Positions 7,262-15,811 of a DNA stretch of 36,789 bases are shown here, one piece after another. A program made the translations under genes and the position numbers. The notes beneath the pieces are model-generated. The model was given only the letters and a program-made list of their open reading frames with translations. It ran no database searches and was not told where the DNA came from. Each line of letters starts with the position of its first letter. Position 1 is the first letter of the stretch. Source of the stretch: JAIRTY01 sp050257395 (lineage in GTDB: Bacteria > Actinomycetota > Actinomycetes > Streptosporangiales > Streptosporangiaceae); assembly GCA_050257395.1 (NCBI GenBank), contig JBLMWU010000117.1:1-36789 (forward strand), read 5' to 3'.

Positions 7262-7275
7262 GGGACCTTGTGCCC
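7262..7275. promoter_or_regulatory. Weak DevR/DosR-like site
   Basis: GGGACCTTGTGCCC lies 66 bp before the alcohol dehydrogenase. One half (GGGAC) is exact and the other (TGCCC for GTCCC) is degenerate. It is noted because a better version stands in front of the arc remnant. Confidence 0.25.
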
Positions 7276-7341
7276 TGCCGGGACCGGACCGCCGGCCCGC
7301 AGGGTGGATGACGAGCGACGTCGAAATCCGGGGAGATGATC

Positions 7342-8388
7342 ATGCGCGCTCTCGTCTATCACGGTCCGGGGAACAAGGCCTGGGAGGAAGTGCCCGCACC
7401 GGAGCTGGCCGCTGACACGGACGCGGTCGTCCGGGTGGACTCGGTCACCATCTGCGGCACCGACCTGCACATCCTCAAGGGTGACGTGCCGGCGGTCACC
7501 GACGGCCGGATCCTGGGCCACGAAGCGGTCGGGACGGTCGAGTCGGTGGGCAGCGGCGTCAAGAACGTCAAGCCCGGCGACCGGGTGCTGGTGTCGTGCA
7601 TCACCGCGTGCGGCAGCTGCCGGTACTGCCGGGCCGGCCAGTACGGCCAGTGCCTGGGCGGCGGCGGCTGGATCCTGGGCCACAGGATCGACGGCACCCA
7701 GGCCGAGTACGTGCGGGTGCCGTTCGCGGACACCTCCACCTACCCGGTCCCGGACGGCGCGTCCGACGAGGACATCCTCATGCTGGCCGACATCCTGCCG
7801 ACTGGCTACGAGGTCGGGGTGCTCAACGGCCGGGTGCAGCCCGGCGACGTGGTCGCGGTCGTCGGGTCCGGCCCGATCGGCCTGTCCGCGATCATGGGCT
7901 CGCGGCTTTTCAGCCCCAGCCACGTGGTCGCGATCGACCTGGCGGACGCCCGGCTGGAGGCGGCGAAGAAGTTCGGCGCCGACGTCACCGTCAACCCCGC
8001 CCGCGAGGACCCGGAGGAGGTCGTCAGGTCGCTGACCGGCGGCCTGGGCGCGGACGTGGCGATCGAGGCGGTCGGCGTGCCGGCCAGCTTCGAGCAGGCG
8101 GTGCGGCTGGCCCGGCCGGGCGGCCGGATCGCCAACATCGGCGTGCACGGCGAGCCCGCCACCCTGCACCTCGAGGAGCAGTGGATCCGCAACATCACCA
8201 TCACCACCGGGCTGGTGGACACCTACTCCACGCCCACCCTGCTGCGGCTGGTGACCACCCACCAGGTGGACGCGAAGCGGTTCGTCACCCACCACTTCCC
8301 GCTCGACGAGTTCGAGGCGGCCTATGACGTGTTCGCCCGGGCGGCCGAGACCCACGCGCTGAAAGTCGTGCTGACCCACCAGCACTGA
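7342..8388 (+). CDS. Zinc-dependent alcohol dehydrogenase
   Basis: 348 aa, medium-chain dehydrogenase/reductase. Catalytic zinc ligands are visible as CGTDLH (Cys near residue 36) and GHEAVG (His-Glu near 59-60). The structural zinc lobe has four Cys in the pattern C-x2-C-x2-C-x7-C within ACGSCRYCRAGQYGQC. The NAD(P) site is VGSGPIGLSA near residue 173, and an Asp at the end of the next strand (AIDLAD) favours NAD. It oxidises alcohols or reduces aldehydes or ketones. The ATG at 7342 is chosen because GGGGAG ends 6 nt before it; the ATG at 7336 would abut the ribosome site. Its likely role with acetate kinase is fermentative redox balance, inferred from proximity. Confidence 0.93.
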   Translation: MRALVYHGPGNKAWEEVPAPELAADTDAVVRVDSVTICGTDLHILKGDVPAVTDGRILGHEAVGTVESVGSGVKNVKPGDRVLVSCITACGSCRYCRAGQYGQCLGGGGWILGHRIDGTQAEYVRVPFADTSTYPVPDGASDEDILMLADILPTGYEVGVLNGRVQPGDVVAVVGSGPIGLSAIMGSRLFSPSHVVAIDLADARLEAAKKFGADVTVNPAREDPEEVVRSLTGGLGADVAIEAVGVPASFEQAVRLARPGGRIANIGVHGEPATLHLEEQWIRNITITTGLVDTYSTPTLLRLVTTHQVDAKRFVTHHFPLDEFEAAYDVFARAAETHALKVVLTHQH

Positions 8389-8402
8389 CCCTGAGGGTAA
8401 GT

Positions 8403-8437
8403 GCGGGGGCGGGCGCTCCCGGCGCGCCCGCCCCCGC
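8403..8437. terminator. Bidirectional GC hairpin
   Basis: A 14-bp perfect stem (8403-8416 with 8424-8437) with a 7-nt loop stands between the converging alcohol dehydrogenase and penicillin-acylase-family genes. Confidence 0.8.
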
Positions 8438-8465
8438 CCCCTGCCACACCGGTACGGGGGGGGAG

Positions 8466-11252
8466 TTACCGGTGCGCGGGGAACGAGGCCACCTGCTGGA
8501 AGGTGGGCCGGTTCTGCCAGTCGATGGCGGGCTGGCCGACGATGCCGACCGCCTGGAACTGGATGTCGTCGTAGCCGGGCATGGTCACCCCGGCGTTCTG
8601 CGTGGCCGTGTCCTGGGTCCAGCCGGCCACGTCCGTGCTGCCGCCGTTGGCGGTCACCAGCGCCTGGTAGGTGCCTGCCAGCGCCTGGTCGATGGCGGCC
8701 GGGCAGGCGGACAGCCCGCCGCCGCACACCTGGCCGGTCACCGCAGCCGGGAACGGCTGCGCCACCGCCTTGCCCTGCAGCTGGCCGAGGATCTTCACCA
8801 GGTAGCCGTCCCAGCCGTCCTGGTAGGCGCTGCCGTGGTGGGCGCCGCCGCCCTCCGGGGTGTTCTCGAACTCCATCGGGAACGCGTCGTACGCCGAGGC
8901 CATGCCCTGGTAGGTCTGCACGCCGCCAGCGGCGAAGACCGGGTCGAACACGGCCCGGATCAGCCGTGGCCGCAGCTCGTCCATGATCGCCACCGCGGCG
9001 GCGTGCGCGTACTGGGCGTCGCCAGCGGCGGCCTTGCGGCGCTGCCCGCCGGCTGCCACCCAGGCGCGGAGCTGGTCCAGCATGGCCGTTACCCCGGCGG
9101 GCTCGGCGCGGCCGGCCAGCGCGGCCAGCAGCGCCGGCCCCACCTGGCGGCCGGTCAGGTCGGCCGAGGCGGCCGTCTCCATGGCGGTCACCAGGTCCGC
9201 CTCGGTCAGCTTGCCCTGGTGCAGGGCGAATTGCCGCGCGATCTCCTCGTTCAGCGACTGGACGCGCTGTACCGGCCCGAAGCTGTAGTTGTCGTCGGCG
9301 GCGGAGAATCCCGGCGCCGGCTTGTTGTTCCAGCTGGTCAGGTAGCCCTGCCCCGGGTCGATGGCCTGCGGGTGGTTCGCGGCGGGCAGGAAGCCCTGCC
9401 ATTCGGCGCTCCCGGTGCCCCAGGTGGGCAGGCTGGGGTCCACGCCCGCCGCCCGGATCGGGTCCAGGCCGCTCTGGTAGTACGCGATGTGCGTGCTGTC
9501 CACGTAGAACCAGTTGAACGTGTACTGGATCTGCGCGGCCCCGGCCTGCCAGGTCTGCGGGCTGGTGGTCAGCGACGGCGTGTCGAAGTGCAGGAAGCCG
9601 ACGCCGGAGTCCACCTCGTGGCTGAACGTGGACCGCTGGTCGACCACGGCCACCGGCTTGCCGCCGTCCGCGGTGGTCCAGCCCTGCACGATGCCGTGCA
9701 CCGTGTTGTACAGCTCGTGGGTGATCACCACCGGCGGGCCCACCCCGCCGGGCTTGGGCAGGGCAGTCTCGGTGAAGGTGTGGTGGTCCATGGCCACGCA
9801 CTGGCCCTTGTACTCGTAGTAGGTGCCCTGGGCCGCGGGCGCGCCGCCGGCCGGGTTGCAGATGAGCTCCAGCCGCTGGTCCACCACGTCGCTGCCGGCC
9901 GAGGTGGCCGACCAGGCGTAGTCCGGGCCGCGGCCGAGCTCCACCACGAAGCTGGTGCCGGGGAACGCGGCGCCCTCGGCGGCGATGTCCGGCGCGTGCA
10001 GGTCCTCTTCCATCAGGATCTGCGGGGTGAAGTAGCCGACCTGCGGGCCGAACACGGCGATCGGGTGCCCGCTGGCGGAGTGGGCCGCGTCCACCACCAG
10101 CGCGTTGGACATCTTCATGCTGGTGGGCAGGCGCAGCAGCGAGCTGATGATCTTGAGTGCTGCCGGGTTGGGCGATGTCAGGTTGCAGCCCGGGGTGGTA
10201 TCGGTGGGGCCGCCGGACAGCGGGGCGGCGGCGTTGTCGGGCATTGCGACCAGGCCCGGGTTGACCGTGCCGGTGGTCTCGTACGGGAAGCTCTGGGTCA
10301 CCGTGGTCGGCGCGGCCGGGTCATTCTGCTCGCGGAACGCGGTGAACGCGGATGAGGCGGCGCTGGCGCTGCCGAGCTGGCGCTGCAGGTACTGCAGCAG
10401 CGCGGCGTTGCGGACCTCGCCGCCGCCGCCCTTGCCGAAGATGCCGCCGACCAGCGAGGCGATGGAGACCAGGTCGGCGGCGGTCCACGGCTGCGGCGGG
10501 GTCAGCGCCGCCGCGTAGTCGGCGGGCAGCAGGGAGGGGTCGGTGCGGGTGGCCGCGACATAGGCGTTGATGCCGTTCACGTACGCGTTGCCCATGTCCA
10601 CGAACCGCTGGCCCTGCGCCCCGTACTCCTGCGGCAGCGCGTCGATCTGTGCCTGCGCCTGCGCCGGTGTGTAGTCGGCGGTCAGCAGCTGGTCGTGGTC
10701 CATCTGCTCGTCCGCGCAGGAGGGGCCGAGGAACGCCGACAGCGTGCCCGACCCGTAGTGGCGCAGCACGTCCATGAGGAACAGCCGGTCGCGGGCGGCC
10801 GCGTAGCCGGCCCCGAAGGCCAGCGCGGCGTCGGTCTGCCCATAGATGTGCGGCACGTGGTGGGTGTCGTAGTAGATGACCACCGGCACGTTCGGGTCCG
10901 GGCGCACGGTGGCGGTGATGTCGGCCGGCTTCACGCCGAACGACTCGTCGTTGTAGTACTGCGGCAGCTGGGCGTCGGTCAGCCCCGGCCCGGCGTACAG
11001 CAGGTTCGCGTACGGGCCGAGCTGGTCCTGGCTGCCGGCCGGGCGGGTGCCCAGCGTCTCGAACGCGGCCAGGTCAGCGGCGTTGACCAGGCCGTTCTCG
11101 CCGGGCGGGAGGATCGACCGGATCTGCCCCCCGCCGTAGTCACCGGCCTGGTAGGTGGGGGTGGACCAGTCCGGGCCGGTGCCGGCGGCCGCAGCGGCCG
11201 GGGTCAGCGCGAGCACGGTGACGGCCGCGGCGGCGCAGGCTGTCCACTTCAT
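8466..11252 (-). CDS. Secreted penicillin acylase family protein (peptidase S45)
   Basis: 928 aa. An N-terminal signal peptide (about residues 1-22, Ala/Val-rich, ending AAAAAG) precedes an N-terminal-nucleophile hydrolase. The precursor is normally self-cleaved, and the new N-terminal Ser of the beta chain is Ser382 in SNALVVDAAHSASGHP. Further family features are VPHIYGQTDAALAFGAGY and AARDRLFLMD in the alpha chain and WNNKPAPGF (the oxyanion Asn) in the beta chain. Relatives cleave amide bonds of penicillins, lipopeptides or acyl-homoserine lactones; the acyl substrate cannot be told. The start at 11252 has GGAG 7 nt upstream and gives the signal peptide. It lies 44 bp after the beta-helix gene on the same strand and is probably co-transcribed with it. 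Confidence 0.92.
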   Translation of the reverse strand: MKWTACAAAAVTVLALTPAAAAAGTGPDWSTPTYQAGDYGGGQIRSILPPGENGLVNAADLAAFETLGTRPAGSQDQLGPYANLLYAGPGLTDAQLPQYYNDESFGVKPADITATVRPDPNVPVVIYYDTHHVPHIYGQTDAALAFGAGYAAARDRLFLMDVLRHYGSGTLSAFLGPSCADEQMDHDQLLTADYTPAQAQAQIDALPQEYGAQGQRFVDMGNAYVNGINAYVAATRTDPSLLPADYAAALTPPQPWTAADLVSIASLVGGIFGKGGGGEVRNAALLQYLQRQLGSASAASSAFTAFREQNDPAAPTTVTQSFPYETTGTVNPGLVAMPDNAAAPLSGGPTDTTPGCNLTSPNPAALKIISSLLRLPTSMKMSNALVVDAAHSASGHPIAVFGPQVGYFTPQILMEEDLHAPDIAAEGAAFPGTSFVVELGRGPDYAWSATSAGSDVVDQRLELICNPAGGAPAAQGTYYEYKGQCVAMDHHTFTETALPKPGGVGPPVVITHELYNTVHGIVQGWTTADGGKPVAVVDQRSTFSHEVDSGVGFLHFDTPSLTTSPQTWQAGAAQIQYTFNWFYVDSTHIAYYQSGLDPIRAAGVDPSLPTWGTGSAEWQGFLPAANHPQAIDPGQGYLTSWNNKPAPGFSAADDNYSFGPVQRVQSLNEEIARQFALHQGKLTEADLVTAMETAASADLTGRQVGPALLAALAGRAEPAGVTAMLDQLRAWVAAGGQRRKAAAGDAQYAHAAAVAIMDELRPRLIRAVFDPVFAAGGVQTYQGMASAYDAFPMEFENTPEGGGAHHGSAYQDGWDGYLVKILGQLQGKAVAQPFPAAVTGQVCGGGLSACPAAIDQALAGTYQALVTANGGSTDVAGWTQDTATQNAGVTMPGYDDIQFQAVGIVGQPAIDWQNRPTFQQVASFPAHR

Positions 11253-11296
11253 GACGGCTCCAAGGAGAAAGAGACGGCAGGCGGGCGGAGCGGGGG

Positions 11297-12967
11297 TCAC
11301 CCGCCTGCCGGGCACCAGGGGTTGGCCGGGACGCCCGCGCACGGGTCGGGCATCGACGGCTGGGCGGCGGGCATCGGCAGCGGGAAGCTGGCCGCGGGCC
11401 GCGGGTAGTTAAGGCCGGGGAGTGACGGGCAGGCGGCGAACAGCTGGGCGGCGCACTCGGCCTGCAGCACCACGGCCGGGTCCGGGTTGCCGGGGCTGGG
11501 CGCGCCGCAGGTCAGCAGCGGGTCGGACTGCACGGCCGCCGGGTCGCTGGTCAGGCCCGCCGGGTCGGTGTTGCCCGCGAAGCAGTCGGCGCCGTAGACG
11601 TGGTGCGGCGGCGCCAGGTCGGTGCTGGGCGTGGAGAACAGGGCGACGTCACCGTTGGTGGGGTTGCCGAAGCCGCCGTTGCCGGAGAAGGAGTTATTGA
11701 GCACCTGGTTGCCGAGCGCCTGGAAGTAGCACAGCGGCGCCTGCCCCGGCGTGCCGGGCGGGACGAGGTAGACGCCGCCCTGGCAGTTCTCGCCGTTGGT
11801 GGCGGTCGGCGGGTACTCCTGGTCCGGCAGGTCGGCGACCAGCACGCCCCAGCTGCCGTTGCCGCTGATCTGGTTGCCGGTCAGGGTGATCTGGCGGGTG
11901 CCGGCGAGCACGATCCCGGACCCGATCGGCGACGCGCCGGCCAGGCCGTTGGTGGAGTTGCCCGGCACGTTCGGGTTGTTGTTGCCGGTGACCTGGTTGT
12001 TGCGCCAGATCTCGCAGCTGCCGTTGCCGAGCGGCCCGGCGCCGCCGCCGGGGCAGGCGCCGCTCTGCGGCGACGGCGCGTCATCGTTGTTCTGCGAGTT
12101 GGCGGTCAGGCCGGACTTGTTGTGGTCGAAGACCGAGTCCTCGATGATGAGGTGCCCGCCGGAGTTGGTGCCGGAGAAGCCCAGCGCGCTGTTTTCGGCG
12201 TGCGCGTGCGAGAGCACCGCGTTGCAGTCCGGGCAGGCGCCGATGTAGTAGGCGGAGTCACCCTGGTTGCTGGCGTAGGTCTGGTCGATCGAGCCGGGCC
12301 CGGTGGCGTTGTCCGCGTAGATGCCGTAGTCCGCGTACGGCGGGTTGACCCCGTCGGAGTAGGTGGAGGTGGCGGTCAGGTAGCCGCCCCAGTACGAGCC
12401 CATGCCGGTCGTGCCGGTGCCCTGGCCGCCGTTCCACCAGATCTCGTTGCCGCCCGCCCCGGCGGTGTTCGTCAGGTAGTTGCACACGGTCAGGTTCTCG
12501 ATCCAGGTGCCGCTGGCCTGGTACACCTCGACGCCGTTGGCGCCGTCCGGGCTGATGACCTGGTCGGCGGCGGCCGGCGAGCACGGCGGCGACCCCGGCC
12601 GGGTGCCGTCGATGATCACGCTGTTGCGGTCCATGCCGCGCAGGTGGATGCCGGGCGTGGTGATGAACACCCCGGCCGGCGCGGGCGTGCCGCCGGACCC
12701 GGCGGTGGCGCCGCCGTAGGGGGCGGCCTTGTAGTCGCCGGGCCCGACCAGGATCCAGTCACCCGGCTGGGCGGCGGCGAGGGCGTCCCGGATGGAGGAG
12801 TACCCGCCGGGGATCCCCTGGTAGCTCCCGACCCGCAGCACCTGCGGGCCGGTGGCCGCCCGGGCCGGCCCGGCGGGCCCGGCCAGCCCGGCTGCGGCCA
12901 CGCTCAGCAGTGCGACGACGACAGTTAGTAACGGCAAGCGGGAACGTGTATTACCGGCTGTCCGCAT
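11297..12967 (-). CDS. Secreted right-handed beta-helix protein
   Basis: 556 aa. A signal peptide covers about residues 1-37 (basic start, LLTVVVALLSVAAAGLAG, end ARA). The region from about residue 45 (YSSIRDALAAAQPGDWILVGPGDY) is the start typical of pectate-lyase-like or parallel beta-helix proteins. It is followed by Asn/Gly-rich coils such as LTVCNYLTN, IIEDSVFDHNKSG and ITLTGNQISGNG. Several Cys residues suggest disulfides. The C-terminal ~80 residues are Pro-rich. No catalytic set of a known lyase could be confirmed, so an activity on polysaccharide is only possible. A good promoter stands upstream, and GGGAGG precedes the ATG. It leads a two-gene unit with the acylase-family gene. Confidence 0.85.
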   Translation of the reverse strand: MRTAGNTRSRLPLLTVVVALLSVAAAGLAGPAGPARAATGPQVLRVGSYQGIPGGYSSIRDALAAAQPGDWILVGPGDYKAAPYGGATAGSGGTPAPAGVFITTPGIHLRGMDRNSVIIDGTRPGSPPCSPAAADQVISPDGANGVEVYQASGTWIENLTVCNYLTNTAGAGGNEIWWNGGQGTGTTGMGSYWGGYLTATSTYSDGVNPPYADYGIYADNATGPGSIDQTYASNQGDSAYYIGACPDCNAVLSHAHAENSALGFSGTNSGGHLIIEDSVFDHNKSGLTANSQNNDDAPSPQSGACPGGGAGPLGNGSCEIWRNNQVTGNNNPNVPGNSTNGLAGASPIGSGIVLAGTRQITLTGNQISGNGSWGVLVADLPDQEYPPTATNGENCQGGVYLVPPGTPGQAPLCYFQALGNQVLNNSFSGNGGFGNPTNGDVALFSTPSTDLAPPHHVYGADCFAGNTDPAGLTSDPAAVQSDPLLTCGAPSPGNPDPAVVLQAECAAQLFAACPSLPGLNYPRPAASFPLPMPAAQPSMPDPCAGVPANPWCPAGG

Positions 12968-12993
12968 CGGGGCCTCCCTGGTTACTGGCGAGT

Positions 12994-13022
12994 AGTATCA
13001 CCCGGCCAGTACATCCCGTCAA
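12994..13022 (-). promoter_or_regulatory. Sigma-70-type promoter of the beta-helix/acylase unit
   Basis: On the minus strand TTGACG (13022-13017), a 17-bp spacer and GATACT (12999-12994) match a housekeeping-type promoter. The start codon lies 26 bp downstream. Confidence 0.6.
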
Positions 13023-13063
13023 GGCCCGAATTCGCTTAGTAATCGTGAACGGCTGCCGCGCGG

Positions 13064-13861
13064 TCAGGGCTTGCGCGCTACCGCCCCGTGCCAGCCCACT
13101 TCCGAGGCCATCGGCCGCGGCCCGCCGTCCCGCTGCCGCCACTCCGAGACCAGCGCTATCCCCGGCTCCATCATCTGCAGCCCCGTGAACGCCACCTCCG
13201 CGAACTCGTCCGCGCTGCGGAACTGGAACGGCACCCCGGCGTTGCGGTACGCGTCCACCGCCGCCTGCTCGGCCTCGGGCGCGTACTCGGCGGTGGCGTG
13301 CGTGGCCACCAGGTAGCTGCCGGACGGCAGCGCATCCATCAGGGCCCGCACCACGGCCGCCGGGTGGTCACCGTCCAGCAGGAAGTGCAGGATGCCCACG
13401 AGCATGAGCGCGACCGGCCGGCGGAAGTCGAGGATCTCCCTGACCACCGGGTCGGCCAGGATCGTCTCCGGCTCGCGCAGGTCCGCGCTGATGTAGGCGG
13501 TCCGGCCCTCGGCGGTGCTGGTCAGCAGCGCCCGGGCGTGCGCCAGCACGATCGGGTCGTTGTCCACGTACACCACCCGGCACTCCGGCGCCACCGCCTG
13601 CGCCACCTCGTGCACGTTGTTCGCGCTGGGCAGGCCGGTGCCGATGTCCAGGAACTGCCGGACCCCAGCCTCGGCCACCAGCCAGCGCACCGCCCGGCCC
13701 AGGAACGCCCGGTTCTCCCGGGCACCGGTGCGGATCGTGGGCACCGCCTGCAGCGCCTTTTCCGCGGTCTCCCGGTCGATCGCGAAGTTGTCCTTGCCGC
13801 CCAGGTAGTAGTCGTACATCCGGGCCGGATGCGGCTTGCTGGTATCGATCGTCACCTGCAC
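13064..13861 (-). CDS. SAM-dependent methyltransferase, SAV_2177 family (copy 1)
   Basis: 265 aa. It belongs to the actinobacterial S-adenosylmethionine methyltransferase family once called DUF574. Seen are the family start IDTSKPHPARMYDYYLGGKDNF, here broken as IDTSKPHPAR then MYDYYLGGKDNF; SAM motif I FLDIGTGLPSANNVHEVAQ; VYVDNDPIVLAHA with the acidic ribose-binding Asp; and a conserved C-terminal GGPRP...ARKP. The natural methyl acceptor is not known. The GTG at 13861 is chosen since GGGAGG is 6 nt upstream and the length then equals its two tandem relatives; a longer open frame to 14461 only shadows copy 2. It is last in the three-gene tandem, 77 bp after copy 2. Confidence 0.9.
   Translation of the reverse strand: MQVTIDTSKPHPARMYDYYLGGKDNFAIDRETAEKALQAVPTIRTGARENRAFLGRAVRWLVAEAGVRQFLDIGTGLPSANNVHEVAQAVAPECRVVYVDNDPIVLAHARALLTSTAEGRTAYISADLREPETILADPVVREILDFRRPVALMLVGILHFLLDGDHPAAVVRALMDALPSGSYLVATHATAEYAPEAEQAAVDAYRNAGVPFQFRSADEFAEVAFTGLQMMEPGIALVSEWRQRDGGPRPMASEVGWHGAVARKP
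13523..13619. repeat. 97-bp block identical to 15268-15364
   Basis: This part of methyltransferase copy 1 (Rossmann motif to VYVDNDP region) is identical base for base to copy 3 at 15268-15364. The same part of copy 2 differs at many sites. The pattern points to gene conversion between copies 1 and 3. Confidence 0.85.
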
Positions 13862-13938
13862 AGGAGCCCTCCCATCCCCCGGGACCACCGCCCGCGGGAA
13901 CCCCTGCTGCGACCTTACCGCCGGGCCGGGCCCCGCGT

Positions 13939-14739
13939 TCAGGGCTTGCGGGCCACGCCGCCGTAGGTGCTGGTCTCCTCGGGCAGCGGGTACGGCCCGG
14001 CGGACTCCGGCCGCCATTCCGAGACCAGCACGACGCCCGGGTCCACCAGCTGCAGCCCGGAGAAGGCCAGCTCGGCGAGCTCGTCCGCGGACCGGGGCGC
14101 CAGGTGCATGCCGGACCGCTCGTAGGTCTGCACCGCCGCCGCTGCCGTGCGGGGATCGCTGTGCTCCACGGTGAGGTGGGAGACCGCCAGGTAGCTGCCG
14201 GACGGCAGCGCGTCCACCAGGGTGCGGACGATCCGGCGCGGGTCGTCCGCGTCCGGGATGAAGTGCAGGATCGCCATCAGCATCAGCGCGATCGGCCGGC
14301 CGAAGTCCAGGATCCCGCGCACCGCCGGGTCGGCCAGGATGGTCTCCGGCTCCCGCAGGTCGGCGTGGACGTAGGCGGTCCGGCCTTCCGGGGTGCTGGC
14401 CAGCAGCGCCCTGGCGTGCGCCAGCACCAGCGGGTCGTTGTCCACATAGGCGACCCGGCACTCCGGGGCGATGCTCTGCGCCACCTCGTGCACGTTGTTC
14501 GCGCTGGGCAGCCCGGTGCCGATGTCCAGGAACTGCCGGATCCCTGCCTCGGCCACCAGCCAGCGCACCGCCCGGCCCAGGAACGCCCGGTTCTCCCGGG
14601 CGATGGTGCGGCCGGTGGGGTTGAGCTGCAGCAGCACCTGCGCCGTCTCCCGGTCAGCCGCGAAATGGTCCTTGCCCCCCAGGAAGAAGTCGTAGATCCG
14701 GGCCGGATGCGGCTTGCTGGTGTCGATCTTCGGCTGCAT
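13939..14739 (-). CDS. SAM-dependent methyltransferase, SAV_2177 family (copy 2)
   Basis: 266 aa, middle gene of the tandem. It has the same order of motifs as its neighbours: IDTSKPHPARIYDFFLGGKD, FLDIGTGLPSANNVHEVAQ, AYVDNDPLVLAHA, LMAILHFIPD, and ending GGVARKP. It differs most from the other two in the centre (SIAPECRVAYVDNDPLV rather than AVAPECRVVYVDNDPIV) and in its substrate-facing second half (SHLTVEHSDPRTAAA). The start at 14739 has GGAGG just upstream. There is no partner gene to suggest a substrate. The three genes look like one duplication-derived transcription unit reading leftward. Confidence 0.9.
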   Translation of the reverse strand: MQPKIDTSKPHPARIYDFFLGGKDHFAADRETAQVLLQLNPTGRTIARENRAFLGRAVRWLVAEAGIRQFLDIGTGLPSANNVHEVAQSIAPECRVAYVDNDPLVLAHARALLASTPEGRTAYVHADLREPETILADPAVRGILDFGRPIALMLMAILHFIPDADDPRRIVRTLVDALPSGSYLAVSHLTVEHSDPRTAAAAVQTYERSGMHLAPRSADELAELAFSGLQLVDPGVVLVSEWRPESAGPYPLPEETSTYGGVARKP

Positions 14740-14808
14740 GGGGCCTCCGTTCGGGATCCGGTCAGGGGGTGCGCCGCCGGGCTGCGCGGCAGCCGGGGCG
14801 GGCCGCGG

Positions 14809-15606
14809 TCAGGGTTTGCGCGCGACGCCGCCGTACCAGTTGACCTCCGACGCCAGCGGCCGCGGGCCGGTGGTGGCGGGCCGCCAGTCCGAGACCAGCA
14901 CCACCCCCGGGTCGACCATCTGCAGGCCCGGGAACGCGAGCTGCGCGAAGTCGTCGGCGGGGCGCGCCTGGCAGGCGACCCCGCCCGAGCGGTAGGTCTG
15001 CTCCAGGCCGCCCACGCCGGCCGGGTCGTGCTCCGGGGTCACGTGCGAGGCCACCAGGTAGCTGCCGGACGGCAGCGCGTCCATCAGCGTCCGGACGATC
15101 TCCCCGGGGTGGTTGCCGTCCGGGAGGAAGTGCAGGATCGCCACCAGCATCAGGGCGATGGGCTGGCTGAAATCCAGCGTCCCGGTGACGGCCGGGTCGG
15201 CGAGGATCTCGTGCGGCTCGCGCAGGTCCGCGTCGATGTAGGCGGTCCGGCCCTCGGGCGAGCTGGCCAGCAGCGCCCGGGCGTGCGCCAGCACGATCGG
15301 GTCGTTGTCCACGTACACCACCCGGCACTCCGGCGCCACCGCCTGCGCCACCTCGTGCACGTTGCTGGCGCTGGGCAGCCCGGTGCCGACGTCCAGGAAC
15401 TGCCGGATCCCCGCCTCGGCCACCAGCCAGCGCACCGCCCGGCCCAGGAACGCCCGGTTCTCCCGGACGGCGATCCGGACCGCCGGCCAGCTCGCCATGG
15501 CCACCTCGGCGGTCTGCCGGTCGACCGCGAAATGGTCCTTGCCGCCGAGGTAGAAGTCGTACATGCGAGCCGAGTGGGGCTTGCTGGTGTCGATCCTCAG
15601 CTGCAT
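14809..15606 (-). CDS. SAM-dependent methyltransferase, SAV_2177 family (copy 3)
   Basis: 265 aa, first gene of the tandem in transcription order. Motifs are IDTSKPHSARMYDFYLGGKD, FLDVGTGLPSASNVHEVAQ, VYVDNDPIVLAHA and ILHFLPDGNHPG, with the shared end GGVARKP. A 97-bp stretch of its central part is identical to copy 1 but not to copy 2. The ATG at 15606 is supported by the shared family start; the ribosome site is modest. The 205-bp region upstream is shared with the divergent pirin gene and is the only place for a promoter of all three genes, though no convincing -35/-10 pair was found there. Confidence 0.9.
   Translation of the reverse strand: MQLRIDTSKPHSARMYDFYLGGKDHFAVDRQTAEVAMASWPAVRIAVRENRAFLGRAVRWLVAEAGIRQFLDVGTGLPSASNVHEVAQAVAPECRVVYVDNDPIVLAHARALLASSPEGRTAYIDADLREPHEILADPAVTGTLDFSQPIALMLVAILHFLPDGNHPGEIVRTLMDALPSGSYLVASHVTPEHDPAGVGGLEQTYRSGGVACQARPADDFAQLAFPGLQMVDPGVVLVSDWRPATTGPRPLASEVNWYGGVARKP
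15268..15364. repeat. 97-bp block identical to 13523-13619
   Basis: This is the second member of the identical pair, in methyltransferase copy 3, in direct orientation about 1.7 kb from the first. Recombination between the two could delete or amplify a methyltransferase gene. Confidence 0.85.
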
Positions 15607-15811
15607 CAGACCCGGCCTTTCGGTCCATTACCGGCTAACCGCGCATCAGGCACGATAAGCGACGGGTGTTGACTGAATCCTAACCGCACCCGCTGGCGGC
15701 GAGAGCCGGGCAGGAATGTTGCGCGGTCAACTATCGTTCTCCGGGAAGCGGCACCGATGCACCGCCGCGCCGGCCGCGGACCGCGCGCCGGCCAGCCGGA
15801 AGGAGTGGACA

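Noticed and set aside
7336..7341. ATG at 7336 as the alcohol dehydrogenase start
   Set aside because: It directly abuts the ribosome site; the second ATG at 7342 has proper spacing and gives the usual MRALVYHG start.
6355..9801. A 1148-codon minus-strand open frame
   Set aside because: It runs antisense to the epimerase and dehydrogenase and out of frame through the acylase gene; composition is Arg/Gly/Pro-rich shadow coding, typical of very GC-rich DNA.
8472..10355. A 627-codon plus-strand open frame opposite the acylase-family gene
   Set aside because: It has no family motifs and biased Arg/Gly/Val composition; the minus-strand gene has clear catalytic motifs.
13064..14461. A 465-codon version of methyltransferase copy 1
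   Set aside because: The extra N-terminus is copy 2 read in the wrong frame; a good ribosome site and family start are at 13861.
14104..15672. A long plus-strand open frame across the methyltransferases
   Set aside because: It is antisense to two genes with clear SAM motifs and shows only repeated shadow sequence.
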